A DNA stretch of 64,000 nucleotides from Plantago major. Its lineage: Eukaryota > Streptophyta > Magnoliopsida > Lamiales > Plantaginaceae. Below, one piece after another: positions 23,356 to 32,803 of the stretch. The stretch is from contig CM048842.1 in the NCBI GenBank assembly GCA_026545765.1, positions 27,938,667 to 28,002,666 on the forward strand, written 5' to 3'. Below the pieces are notes generated by a model. It was given only the letters and a program-made list of their open reading frames with translations, ran no database searches and was not told the DNA's origin. The stretch's first letter is position 1; every line of letters begins with the position of its first letter. A program made the translations under genes and the position numbers.

Positions 23356-24463
23356 CATTACAAGAATCCATCCGTAACGGGACGGAAAGGGGCGACGGAT
23401 TTTATCCGTCGCCCCGTTTGGCGACGGATAAAGGTTAGAGCGACGGATAAAATTATCCGTCGTTACGAAAGGCCGACCAAAATAAAAAATAAAAAAATTT
23501 TAGCGACGGATAGATTTATCCGTCAAGATGATGACGGATAAATCTATCCGCCGCTACATAGCGACGGATAGATTTATCCGCTACAAGGCCGGAAAATTGG
23601 GATTAGCGACGGATAGATCTAGATCTATCCGTCGCTAAAAACCTAAAAAAAATATAATATATCTCCTCCACCACCTCCTTTTCTCCACTACTTCTCCTCT
23701 CCACCATCCTCCCACCACCACCATCCTCCACCACCACCATCTCCTCCCACCACCACCATCCTCCACCACCACCATCTCCTCCACCACCTTTCTCCTCCCA
23801 CCACCACCATCCTCCACCACCACCTTTCTCCTCCCACCACCACCATCCTCCACCACCACCATCTCCTCCACCACCATCTCACCACCACCACCACCACCTC
23901 TCTCCTCCCACCACCACCACCCTGCCACCACCACCATCCTCCACCACCACCATCTCCTCCACCACCTCCTTTCCTCCACCATCCTCCTCCACCACCATCT
24001 CCACCACCACCACCTCTCTACTCCCACCACCACCGCACCACCACCCTGCCACCACCACCATCTCCTCCACCACCACCACCCTGCCACCACCACCATCTCC
24101 TCCACCACCACCACCACCCTTCCACCACCACCACCTGCACCACACCCACCGCACCACCACTGCCACCACCGCACCACCACTGCCAGAATTAATCCGTATA
24201 CGAATATAAAAATTGTGATAATGATTTTATTTTTTTGTGGGAATGGGGCACGGATAGATCTATCCGTCGCCCCATAATCATTTTTTTTTTTTTAAAAAGG
24301 TCAATCCGTCCAACTGTCATGAATTGACGACGGATTTTTATCCGTCACATTAGCTTCAGGGGCGACGGATTTTCTATCCGTCGCCCGATCCGCCGCCAGC
24401 CGGGCGATGATAGTGGCTGCACTGACGGATCTATCCGCCGCCATGCCCTGCATTTTTGTAGTG
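23356..24463. mobile_element. non-autonomous CACTA (En/Spm-type) transposon 1
   Basis: It begins CATTACAAGAAT and ends ATTTTTGTAGTG, the inverted ends of CACTA elements, with the 3-bp target duplication GAG at 23353-23355 and 24464-24466. Both subterminal regions carry many copies of GCGACGGATA and its reverse complement TATCCGTCGC, the kind of repeated site bound by the CACTA TNPA protein. The core (23661-24180) is a CCACCA/CTCCTC-rich array with no credible gene. The transposase is absent, so it needs an autonomous partner. Confidence 0.92.
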
Positions 24464-24738
24464 GAGGTCGGAACTAGAGATGTCTGGTCATTGAGGCTTC
24501 TATCAGTGTGTTGGGCTAGTGAGATGGGTCTCCTTCTCCCGTCTCCCTCTTCACCTTGAGGCTCGAGATCCGGTTCTTGCTCGGGTGGAGTAGCGGCCGA
24601 AAATAGTCCGTCGATTCGAGAAGGTCCTGCCACATATGAAGCCCGTGTGGCTCGTGTTTGTGGCTCGGTTGAACCTGGTGGGTCGGCTATCGGAGGAGGT
24701 CCGGGATTGATGATTCTTTTAACTGTCTTGGGAGGCAT
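24464..24738 (-). pseudogene. Tat gag N-terminus
   Basis: The gag ATG is at 24738 (minus), 14 bases inside the primer-binding site. It encodes MPPKTVKRIINPGPPPIADP and a Pro/Glu/Thr-rich head. The frame stays open past 24463 into the CACTA element (to 24301), so the last 50 or so residues of that ORF are transposon DNA rather than gag. The true continuation lies at 23355 downwards. Confidence 0.75.
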
Positions 24739-24751
24739 GACGTTTTAATCG

Positions 24752-24770
24752 GTTCCCACAGACGACGCCA
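24752..24770 (-). promoter_or_regulatory. Tat primer-binding site
   Basis: On the minus strand TGGCGTCGTCTGTGGGAAC lies three bases after the LTR end, in the position and of the type usual for Tat-group elements. Confidence 0.75.
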
Positions 24771-24773
24771 ATA

Positions 24774-25336
24774 TGTTGAGGGTAAAAATCGACTTAGGCC
24801 GGGATAGCGCGCCTTAGCTCCAAGAAGTACCTGTGAGGCTAAGAAAAGCGAGGGTTAGACCCCTTTAAGGCCGGTTTGCCTAGGACAAACCGGGTAGTGA
24901 TTCAACTCGAGTTTCGGAGCTCTTAAGAGAAAGTAGTTGAAGTGTAATAAATGACTTGAGAAGGGGTGAATGGGGTTTATTTATAGAGATGATTCGTGGA
25001 ACCGAATCCCCTAATTCCTGGATTGATGTCCTTAACTTACACGTGGTCCGGATTTTAGGAGATTTGAATCACTACTGGTCCAGGCTCGGACCTGTTGTAG
25101 ATGTCGAAGAGTGATAGGTCGGATACACCTCTCAAGGTTGGTCTATCCTCCTTCACGATGGTGTTCGTCTTTTCTTATCAATACATTTCTCGGTGTCGGC
25201 CTGTGGGTCTGTCCACCGAGACACTAGTGAGTTCTTTGTGATAGAGCATAGCGCGATTTGGTTAATCCTTCTTAGTTCGTAGCGATTCGTTCGTCTTAAG
25301 TCGTTCGACTTAAGCGGGACTTATTTTGGTATAACA
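24774..25336 (-). repeat. Tat 5' LTR (563 bp)
   Basis: On the minus strand it starts TGTTATACCAAAATAAG and ends TACCCTCAACA, just before the primer-binding site. The flanking five bases 25337-25341 (GAACT) would be one half of the target duplication; the other half is not in the window because the 3' end is lost. Confidence 0.8.
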
Positions 25337-26347
25337 GAACTCAAGCGGTGTTAAACATTAACTCGCAGATTTCCCTAAAGAACAGAGAAAGGAAATCAAC
25401 CGCGTAAGAGAAGAGACAAGTTACACACAACAAAACATATATTGGAAACAACAATTACACTCAAATTCCACCCGCAAACTTAAAGAAGGGGGGGAAAACA
25501 GGTTGAAGAATTACTGAAAGACAACTTGATAGAAAGCTAACACGAACTGAAATTGCTTCGAGTTTTCTCAGCGATGCAAGAAGAAAAAGATGGCTAAGGA
25601 GGATGGCAAGAAGCAGGTAAAAAGAAGACACGGTTATTTGGAAGAAAGGACGTAGTAAACGGTTTGGGAGAATGATATAGACGTGGAAGATAAAAAGTTT
25701 TAGATAAAAGATCTAGGAGAGCTGAAATCTTGTATTAAAAGATGGCAAAGGATGTTTAGAGAGAGAGAGGCAATGGAGTCTTTGATAGGCATAGGAGAGG
25801 TACGTGAGAGGAAAAGAACCCAAAATAATTAAAACTCTAAACACACAAGGCTGATTAACGTTAAGTGCATAATTAGGCTGACTAATTAAGTACTTGATAA
25901 CTAAGAGGAACAAAAAGATTGGACCCAAACTACTATTTAAAATTAAAGAAACCGAATAAAATACGGGGTTTCACATTAACGCATAAGAACGATTATATGA
26001 CTTTTGAACCCCTAGAATGATTAATCCTACATCACTTTCGCATTAACTACATGATTAGCTACTCATAATCGATTCAATAACATATGCATTCATTGTCACA
26101 GATGAATAAGGCATAAGATTGATAGAAGAAATCATACACAAAGCAATTCAATCACAAGGTGTAAATTTGCAGGAGAAAAGATAAATATATTGAGGTATCT
26201 AATCTTCGAATCCGAATTAGATGTTATTTTACGTGATTACCAAGCAAAGATGATGAATTCCAAGTTTAAGACCAAAAACTAGGGTGCTCGAGTGGTTGGA
26301 GAGAGAAACAACGAAGTAGAGAATAAAAGATACGTTTCAAAAATGTC
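25337..26347 (-). other. flank of the Tat element, passing into an old Athila-like LTR (minus)
   Basis: The part nearest 26347 is the continuation of the minus LTR that starts at 34199, interrupted by the element at 26348-33863. On the minus strand it has ATTATGAGTAGCTAATC and CACCCTAGTTTTTGGTC, as in the solo LTR at 57839-59163. The left border between this LTR and unrelated DNA after 25341 could not be placed. No gene is seen. Confidence 0.55.
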
Positions 26348-27440
26348 TGTAGACGAACGAAATTCGTCTACTCAAAAGTGACATTTAAATATATATATAT
26401 TAGAAGGCAAAATATAATTTTCTAGTATTTTTAGAATTTTACTAAATTAAATTCTAAAATAAAATTGCTAGATTATTTTCTAATATATAAATTTAAATCA
26501 AATTATGTCACATGGGCCAACGTGAAAGTAAATAATGTAAATCCATGTGGATAAATTCAAGAATGTAACTAAATTGGCCATAGGAGATGGACTAGGCTCC
26601 ATGTAGTGAAATCAATGTAAGAAATGCCAGGCTCCATGTGGTGAAATTGGAGAGTTGAAGAGTCAATAACGACTCCTATATTCTAGGGGAATATGCTCTT
26701 CTTATGCCCTTCCAAAGTGTTATAAATAGAGGACCCCCTTCATTATTTATACACACCAAGCAACACATCAAGAGGAGCATAAGAAGAAGAGGAGCAAGAG
26801 AAGAGGAGCAAAGAGAAGAGCAAGCAAGAGCAAGAGCAACAAGCAAGATCAAGAGCAAGAATCACAAGTCTTCTCAAGATCAGCATCAAAGTTCTAGCAA
26901 GTATTCAAGAAGTTCATCAACAAATCCAGGAGTAGTCGCCGTTTGATCCAAGAAGAAGCCCCTGCGCACTTGGAGAAACGTTATTGGAAGAACAACTGCC
27001 GCCGAAGGAAGATCAAACCTAAAGGCCCAGCCCAAGCCCGATCAACCTTCTTCAAGTTCTTCGCCCAAAAGTTGCGTTAGATCCAAGATCAAGCTCAAAA
27101 TCCCTTGGAGAAACGTTTCATGCCGGCCTAACTTCCTCTAAAGAAGATCAAAGGCCGAATCCTGCGACGATCTAGAAGCGTTCTTCGTGGAGTTCATCAA
27201 ATCACTTGAAGTTCGCCATCGCCGCCTCAAGCACTCCCAAGTTCATAATTCGATCCGAGATCGTCGAGAAGTCCTCGCATCGACGTTTGCCCGACTTTGA
27301 AGTCGTAAATCCTAAAACGAAGAATTTGAAGATCCATGTTCGCCGCTTTAGAAGACTAGAATCAGAGGACTAGAATAGAGATTGTACCCGCTTTTATCAA
27401 GATCAATAAAATTATTATTTGAGCAACTTTACTTGCTATA
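26348..27440 (+). repeat. 5' LTR of the gag-protease element
   Basis: It matches 32702-33863. It has a short (AT)n run at about 26388-26401, a GGACCCCCTTCATT segment after TATAAATAGA (26721-26730, a likely TATA box), and a purine-rich AGAGGAGCAAGAG stretch. The TATA box is followed by the probable RNA start. Confidence 0.9.
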
Positions 27441-27444
27441 GATT

Positions 27445-27464
27445 TTTGCCACGCCCAGTGGGAC
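27445..27464 (+). promoter_or_regulatory. primer-binding site of the gag-protease element
   Basis: TTTGCCACGCCCAGTGGGAC lies four bases after the LTR, in the position and of the type used by plant Tat-like elements. Confidence 0.75.
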
Positions 27465-27494
27465 ATCTCTACCTCTCATCTCTAGTGAAGCACT

Positions 27495-28769
27495 ATGCCT
27501 CCTAGGAAGACGATTAACTCTTCTCAAGCCTTAGATGAAGCGCAATACAGGGGTGCTGAAGACCCGAAAACCTTGGCTAGCAAAGCCTTTGAAGCTCTAG
27601 GTGCAACTACCACCAAAAGAGATGGAGAAGAAACATCAGATGATGACGACGGGTCTTTGCCATCATCTCCTAAGACAAGAGAAGTCCCTCCCCAGCTCCC
27701 AACAATGAGTAATCCTTCACTCGATCAAATGGTGTTAGCTTTCACAAAATCTATGGAGTTCCTCATGAAGCATACTCAGGAACAAGACCTCAAGATTGCA
27801 AAGCTTATGGAACGAGAATTCACACCCGAGAAGATTTTGAGCAAGGAAATAGCTGAAACTAGCAAGGCGGGAGGAAAGCGCCATGTGGTGTATGAGGAAC
27901 CATCATACGCTAAGCCGATATCAAAACAAGAAGATATGTCAATCAACTCCAGTGGAATGATCCCGGACGATCAATTGAAGGAATTCATCAGGGGAGCTCT
28001 GAAAGAAAGTCTTGATGAAGGTTCCAAATCATCCTTCACATACAGTAAGCCATACACACGGAGGATTGACAATCTGAGAATGCCAGCTGGATATCAACCC
28101 CCTAACTTTCAACAGTTCGATGGTAAGGGGAGTCCAAAGCAACATATTGCCCATTTTGTTGAGACATGCAACAATGCCGGGACTTATGGCGATCATCTGG
28201 TGAAGCAATTTGTCCGCTCGCTGAAAAACTATGCATTTGACTGGTACACCGATCTAGAAGCTGGATCTATAGATAGTTGGGGGCAACTTGAACAAGAATT
28301 CCTTAACCGCTTTTATAGCACAAGAAGGACAGTTAGCATGGTGGAGCTCACTAACGCACGCCAGTGGAAAGAAGAGCATATCATAGACTTCATCAATCGG
28401 TGGAGAAATTTGAGCCTCAACTGCAAAGACAAATTGTCTGAATCCTCGGCAATTGAGATGTGTATCCAAGGGATGCATTGGGGACTCCGATACATTCTCC
28501 AAGCTATCCAGCCGCGGTCATTTGAGGAACTGGCAACTCGGGCTCATGACATGGAATTAAGTATGTCTTCAAGCGGAGCTGATGGCCCTCCTAGATATGA
28601 TGCATCCAAGGTGAATAGTTTGAAAGGGGGCAAGCCTCAATTCGATGTTAGAGAAGCCATGAGTAAAAATGTTGCAAAGGTCAAAGTACCAAGAGCTCCC
28701 AAGGATAAAACTAAGGGAAATGTGGTCCATGTAAGTATGCCCCACAAAAAGAAGAACAAAGAAAGTTAA
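27495..28769 (+). CDS. Gag polyprotein (Tat-type), first frame
   Basis: The frame has 424 codons from the ATG at 27495 (MPPRKTINSSQALDEAQYRG), 30 bases after the primer-binding site. The N-terminal 180 residues are charged and disordered. The capsid region at about 195-360 is well preserved, with NLRMPAGYQPPNFQQFDGKG, HIAHFVETCNNAGT, FVRSLKNYAFDWYTDLEAGS, WGQLEQEFLNRFYSTRRTVS and FINRWRNLSLNCKD. These are the hallmarks of retrotransposon gag. It ends in Lys-rich PHKKKNKES at a TAA. The homologous family continues into the next ORF, so the TAA plus a shift at about 28740-28780 splits one gag-pro frame. Confidence 0.88.
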   Translation: MPPRKTINSSQALDEAQYRGAEDPKTLASKAFEALGATTTKRDGEETSDDDDGSLPSSPKTREVPPQLPTMSNPSLDQMVLAFTKSMEFLMKHTQEQDLKIAKLMEREFTPEKILSKEIAETSKAGGKRHVVYEEPSYAKPISKQEDMSINSSGMIPDDQLKEFIRGALKESLDEGSKSSFTYSKPYTRRIDNLRMPAGYQPPNFQQFDGKGSPKQHIAHFVETCNNAGTYGDHLVKQFVRSLKNYAFDWYTDLEAGSIDSWGQLEQEFLNRFYSTRRTVSMVELTNARQWKEEHIIDFINRWRNLSLNCKDKLSESSAIEMCIQGMHWGLRYILQAIQPRSFEELATRAHDMELSMSSSGADGPPRYDASKVNSLKGGKPQFDVREAMSKNVAKVKVPRAPKDKTKGNVVHVSMPHKKKNKES

Positions 28770-28780
28770 CATTTGAAGAG

Positions 28781-30664
28781 ATGTTGGCAAAACAATACCC
28801 ATTCCTTGACTCTGATGTCCTTGGAATATTTGACGACTTACTGAAGAATAACTTGATCGAGTTACCAGAAATGAAAAGGCCATATGAAGAAGGACGGACA
28901 GATGATCCCAAGTACTGCAAATATCATCGCCTCGTAAGTCATCCAATACAAGATTGCTTTGTTTTCAAGGAAAAGATTATGAAGCTGGCCCGAGAAGGAA
29001 AAATTTCACTAGAAGAGGAAAATGCAAGTGCTAATTCTACCTCATCCCTTGAAATTATTGATGACAAGAAAGAGACAACCAATGCGGGTTCCCTTGACCA
29101 TTCCCAAAGCAAAGCAAGTCTTCCCACAAAAGAAGTGCAGATTGATCAATGCATGTCGACTATCTCCTTCACTGACGAAGACCTTTTACTTGGCTCTAAA
29201 CCTCACAACCGACCGTTGTTTGTGACTGGCTACACTAGTGAGCAAAAGATAAAGAGGATCCTGATTGATGGAGGTTCTGCAGTCAACATTTTGCCAATGC
29301 AAACTGTGAAAGAAATTGGAATACCAATGGAAGAACTTTCCAGCGGCCGCTTGATGATCCAAGGTTTTGATCAAGGGGGGCAAATAGCACTTGGAATTGT
29401 ACGATTGGAGCTTTCAATTGGTGACATGTATTCTGCCGCGTTATTCCATGTTATAGATGCCAAAACATCTTACAAAATGTTGTTAGGAAGGCCATGGATA
29501 CATGGATATGGTGTGGTCCCCTCAACTATACACCAATGTTTCAAGTATTTCCATAATGGAGTGGTGAAAAAGGTGATGGCAGATGACAAGCCATTCACTG
29601 AAATGGAGTCCTTCTTTACTGATGCTAAGTATTACATCGAGCGAGCGAAGAATGAAAATGAAGAACAAAATTCTTCCGAAAATAAGTTGAAAGATAAAGC
29701 AAGTAAGAATGAGTCACCACCTCAGTGTCGTTCTAGTGGCTACTCAGAAGAAGTGAATAAATCATCACGTGTTGGCAACGATGCGTTAAAAGGGCTCACA
29801 CTACCTTTGACGAAGATTGACATTTCCACTCCTGCTCGATCAATACTGGAGGGACTTGTGTGCTCAGTTCAAGGAGGTTTGCCAGAACATGAGACCTCGC
29901 TACATGAGGTAAAAGCCGTCCATTTTGGACCAAAGGCCTTTAAGCTTCTAGTGAAGGCAGGATATAATCCTGAGAATGGTTCTCCTCTTAAAGCAAATAT
30001 ATCAGGATCCACTAGCTCACAAAGGGGTGGAAAAACTCGAGAAGGTCTTGGTTTTCAACAATCTAAACCTATTCGCATCACCATAAACCGAGCGACATGC
30101 AACTACACTGGTGAGTGTGAGAAATGTTCAAATGAGGATGATCCAAATCGGCAGGGAGATAGATTGCCACATGCATCCATCTTTGATAGGCTGGGCTCAA
30201 CAAGCAAGTTGGTGGACCAAAGGTTGGGATTAAAGAAAAGACCTATGCATCAAAGGTTGGGATTAAAGAGAAGACCTGTGCACCAAAGGTTGGGACCAGT
30301 GAGAAGACCTGTACACCAAAGACTGGGACAAATCAGAAAGCCTGTCCACCAAAGGTTGGGATCAACGGCGAAAGTAAAAGGCATAAAGGGAACCGGCGAG
30401 TCGTGTGCCTCAGGGAGACCACAAAGCTTGATAAAATCCCGTACGGTTCACATTGAAGATGACAAAGTATCGTGTGACGAAACCCTCAAGACTAAGTGGG
30501 AGGCCTTAATTCATGCGAGAATGCAAGGCATTGAGGAAGATGGCAGTGAAGTTATGGCGTCATCATATCACATCAGTCTACAAGACTATGGCGTCATCGA
30601 GGAAGATGCAAAGGGTGCACATAGAATTAACAATGCCATCGATGAATTCTTGAAACATCATTAG
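28781..30664 (+). CDS. Gag C-terminus plus aspartic protease, second frame
   Basis: The frame has 627 codons. Residues 46-59 form a CX2HX4HX4C nucleocapsid motif (YCKYHRLVSHPIQDCF). The protease has its active site as DGG (LIDGGSAVNI, about residues 161-170), as in Tat relatives, and LLGRPWIHG near 234-242. The C-terminal third is unusual: five copies of an 11-residue unit of the form (V/M)HQRLGxxRRP at about 480-530, then a basic tail. No polymerase follows: the frame ends at 30664 and only non-coding DNA lies before the 3' LTR. The protease would process Gag. Confidence 0.85.
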   Translation: MLAKQYPFLDSDVLGIFDDLLKNNLIELPEMKRPYEEGRTDDPKYCKYHRLVSHPIQDCFVFKEKIMKLAREGKISLEEENASANSTSSLEIIDDKKETTNAGSLDHSQSKASLPTKEVQIDQCMSTISFTDEDLLLGSKPHNRPLFVTGYTSEQKIKRILIDGGSAVNILPMQTVKEIGIPMEELSSGRLMIQGFDQGGQIALGIVRLELSIGDMYSAALFHVIDAKTSYKMLLGRPWIHGYGVVPSTIHQCFKYFHNGVVKKVMADDKPFTEMESFFTDAKYYIERAKNENEEQNSSENKLKDKASKNESPPQCRSSGYSEEVNKSSRVGNDALKGLTLPLTKIDISTPARSILEGLVCSVQGGLPEHETSLHEVKAVHFGPKAFKLLVKAGYNPENGSPLKANISGSTSSQRGGKTREGLGFQQSKPIRITINRATCNYTGECEKCSNEDDPNRQGDRLPHASIFDRLGSTSKLVDQRLGLKKRPMHQRLGLKRRPVHQRLGPVRRPVHQRLGQIRKPVHQRLGSTAKVKGIKGTGESCASGRPQSLIKSRTVHIEDDKVSCDETLKTKWEALIHARMQGIEEDGSEVMASSYHISLQDYGVIEEDAKGAHRINNAIDEFLKHH

Positions 30665-32701
30665 ATAGAGTAGAATAAAAAAAAAAAGAAAAAAAAAAGA
30701 AGAAAAAAAAATGTAGGAGCCCTCAAAACAAAGCAGGGGTGCTTAGACTAGAAAGCAAAAAAAAAAAAAAAAAAAAAAAAAAGTGCAGGAGCCCTCAAAA
30801 CAAAGCAGGGGTGCTTAGATTAGAAAGCTCCTGACCAGCGTGTGCATAAACTGCGAACGGTGACCACCAATTCCATGACACATGGCTAAACTGTTAACTC
30901 GCCTCACCTCACCTCGTCTAAGGTGGCTAAGTAATAGATACTCCTGGCCTGCATGAGTATAAACTGTGTACGGCACCCCTTTCCAAGTGTTTGAACTACA
31001 TTTTGACTTGATCCTCTCTTATGGAGGTACGTAGGCAGCTTAGAAATTTCTAAGTTCAGTCAAAATATGTGAAAGCGGCTAATTTGTCCAGGCGAAACGG
31101 ATGAATAAATCAAAGCAACAGATGATGTTGTGCTCTTCATGTGGTGGCCTTGATCCGAAGTTGGATAGTCATGCCTCGAACGGATAATGTTGTGCCTCTT
31201 CATGTGATGGCCTAGATCGAAGTCATAGACATGCCTTGAAACGGATGGTGTTATGCACCATGTGGTGGCCTAGATCGAAGTTCGATAGACATGCCTCAAA
31301 TGGATGATGTTACGCCTCCATGTGGTAGCTTTCTAAGTTGATCAAAAATTGGGTAGCATCCGAGTGGATCATCAACAGTACCAACAGGCAATTTTTGGTG
31401 GACTCATCTTCACGATAGGATATCGCCAAAAGTTGACCATGTGTTGAAGTAGGGGCTATTTTCCGAAAGAACACCATTCTTCTTGGTTCCTACGAAGCAA
31501 CATTAATGCACACTTAGGACAAAATGAATAAATAAGAAAGGATGAGTTAAGAAAAAATAATAATAATAATAAAATTAGAAGAATAAAAGAGAGAGAAGGA
31601 GAAAAGGGGATAAACCAAATCCTCCATCACGCCTTCTTCTTCTCCTCATCCATGGTCGCCCTTCCTCCTTCACCTTCTCCTCTCATCATCCTGTGCTACC
31701 ATCATCCGCCACAAATCGGCTAAGCTCCACCGCACGCCGCCTCTCTCTCTCCAAAGGCATGCCTCCTCCGTGGTCAACGCCTCCCTCGAACCACCACATC
31801 TCGCTTCTCTCGATGGTCTGCGATTCCAGCCCCACTGCCTACCTCGCTTCACGCTATTGCCACCGTCCCGCAGGAATGGTCTCTGCCCACTTGAGCCCCG
31901 CCTCCTCCATAGTTACCTTGTGGACTCGTCTCGGTAAGAATCAGATAAGTCTCACCGGATTCGATTAGAAGCGGATCGTCCAAGCGTGGATTCGGATCGA
32001 AATTGGTCGGGCTGAATTCGAATAGAGGTGGTGCATTCTAATAGAAGCAGATTGGTCCGTAAGTGATTCAGATTAGCAAGGTCACCGCTGCTACTTGCTC
32101 ACCGTCAAGGTCAGCCGACTCCTCTTGCTCGCTCTTGCTCAAGAATATGTGTGAGTTGAATGAATGTCTCCAGACCTTATATAGTGGTGAGAAAAGAGTT
32201 CGAGTCCCGGTCAAGTCGAAAATTAGAGAGAGTTTGAGTTAGAATCAAAGTGGAATTCTAGTTCAAAAGGAGAAGATTTAGCGCAAGCTTATGGATTCTC
32301 CTAACAAACAAAGTTCTTATCCCGAATATCGAAGTTTGCATCTTAAAAGTTTGATAAATGCAAATATCGAGAGTCTCGTTGTCAGTGACGGTCAATACTG
32401 AAGTTCGATCCAAAGAAGGAAGTCGTTGTGCTCGCTTTCTTATTTAGAAGTTCAAAAGCGCATACTTCTTTTTGTTGAAGAAGATGACCACCGACATAAC
32501 AAAGTCGTGTTTGGGCCTGAGTTTATGAAAGCCCAATATATGGTCGATTGGAGTACGTGGTTTGATTAAGATAAATCACTAAATGGGCCCCACTAAGAAA
32601 GACTTATTGGAAATAGAGCAAAGTTCAAATTTTGATAAATGTCGCCACTTGTCCGCCTGCTAAGTCTCTTCGACTATTCACTAACAAGTCATGAGGGCAT
32701 T
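30665..32701 (+). other. non-coding 3' part of the gag-protease element
   Basis: Poly(A) tracts separate a 43-bp direct repeat (30714-30756 and 30786-30828, GGAGCCCTCAAAACAAAGCA core). A 60-bp minisatellite lies at 31121-31328. At 31620-31960 there is a GC-rich stretch with CTCC-rich words and short ORFs on both strands. No recognisable polymerase motif (YVDD, DDE, HHCC) occurs in any frame. The stretch ends with GAGGGCATT before the 3' LTR. Confidence 0.7.
31121..31328 (+). repeat. minisatellite, about 60-bp unit, 3.5 copies
   Basis: Units start at 31121, 31182, 31243 and 31302 with GGATGATGTTGTGCC-like sequence followed by CATGTGGTGGCCTAGATCGA and ATAGACATGCCTC. Confidence 0.85.
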
Positions 32702-32737
32702 TGTAGACTAACGCAATTGCCTACTCGAAGTGACATT

Positions 32738-32803
<66 letters not shown>

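Larger units (their letters stand above)
3531..25336 (-). mobile_element. decayed Ty3/gypsy element, Tat type, minus strand, split by two insertions
   Basis: Read on the minus strand, the order is LTR (25336-24774), primer-binding site, gag, protease, reverse transcriptase, RNase H, a second archaeal-type RNase H, and the start of integrase, cut off at 3531. Two RNase H domains in this order mark the Tat/Ogre/Retand group. The copia element at 5845-20846 and the CACTA element at 23356-24463 were inserted later: the Tat reading resumes on both sides, and each insertion has a target duplication. Every coding part has frameshifts or stops, so it is dead. The 3' LTR and most of integrase are missing. 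Confidence 0.85.

Noticed and set aside
23635..24180. 181-residue minus ORF rich in Trp, Val and Gly
   Set aside because: It is the complement of the CCACCA/CTCC repeat core of a CACTA element; low complexity keeps all frames open.
24301..24738. 145-residue minus ORF taken as one protein
   Set aside because: Only the first 90 or so residues are Tat gag; the rest is CACTA terminal repeat read through the junction at 24463.
25501..25930. Possible host gene in the flank of the Tat element
   Set aside because: The only ORFs are short, and the right part is explained by an Athila-like LTR in minus orientation.
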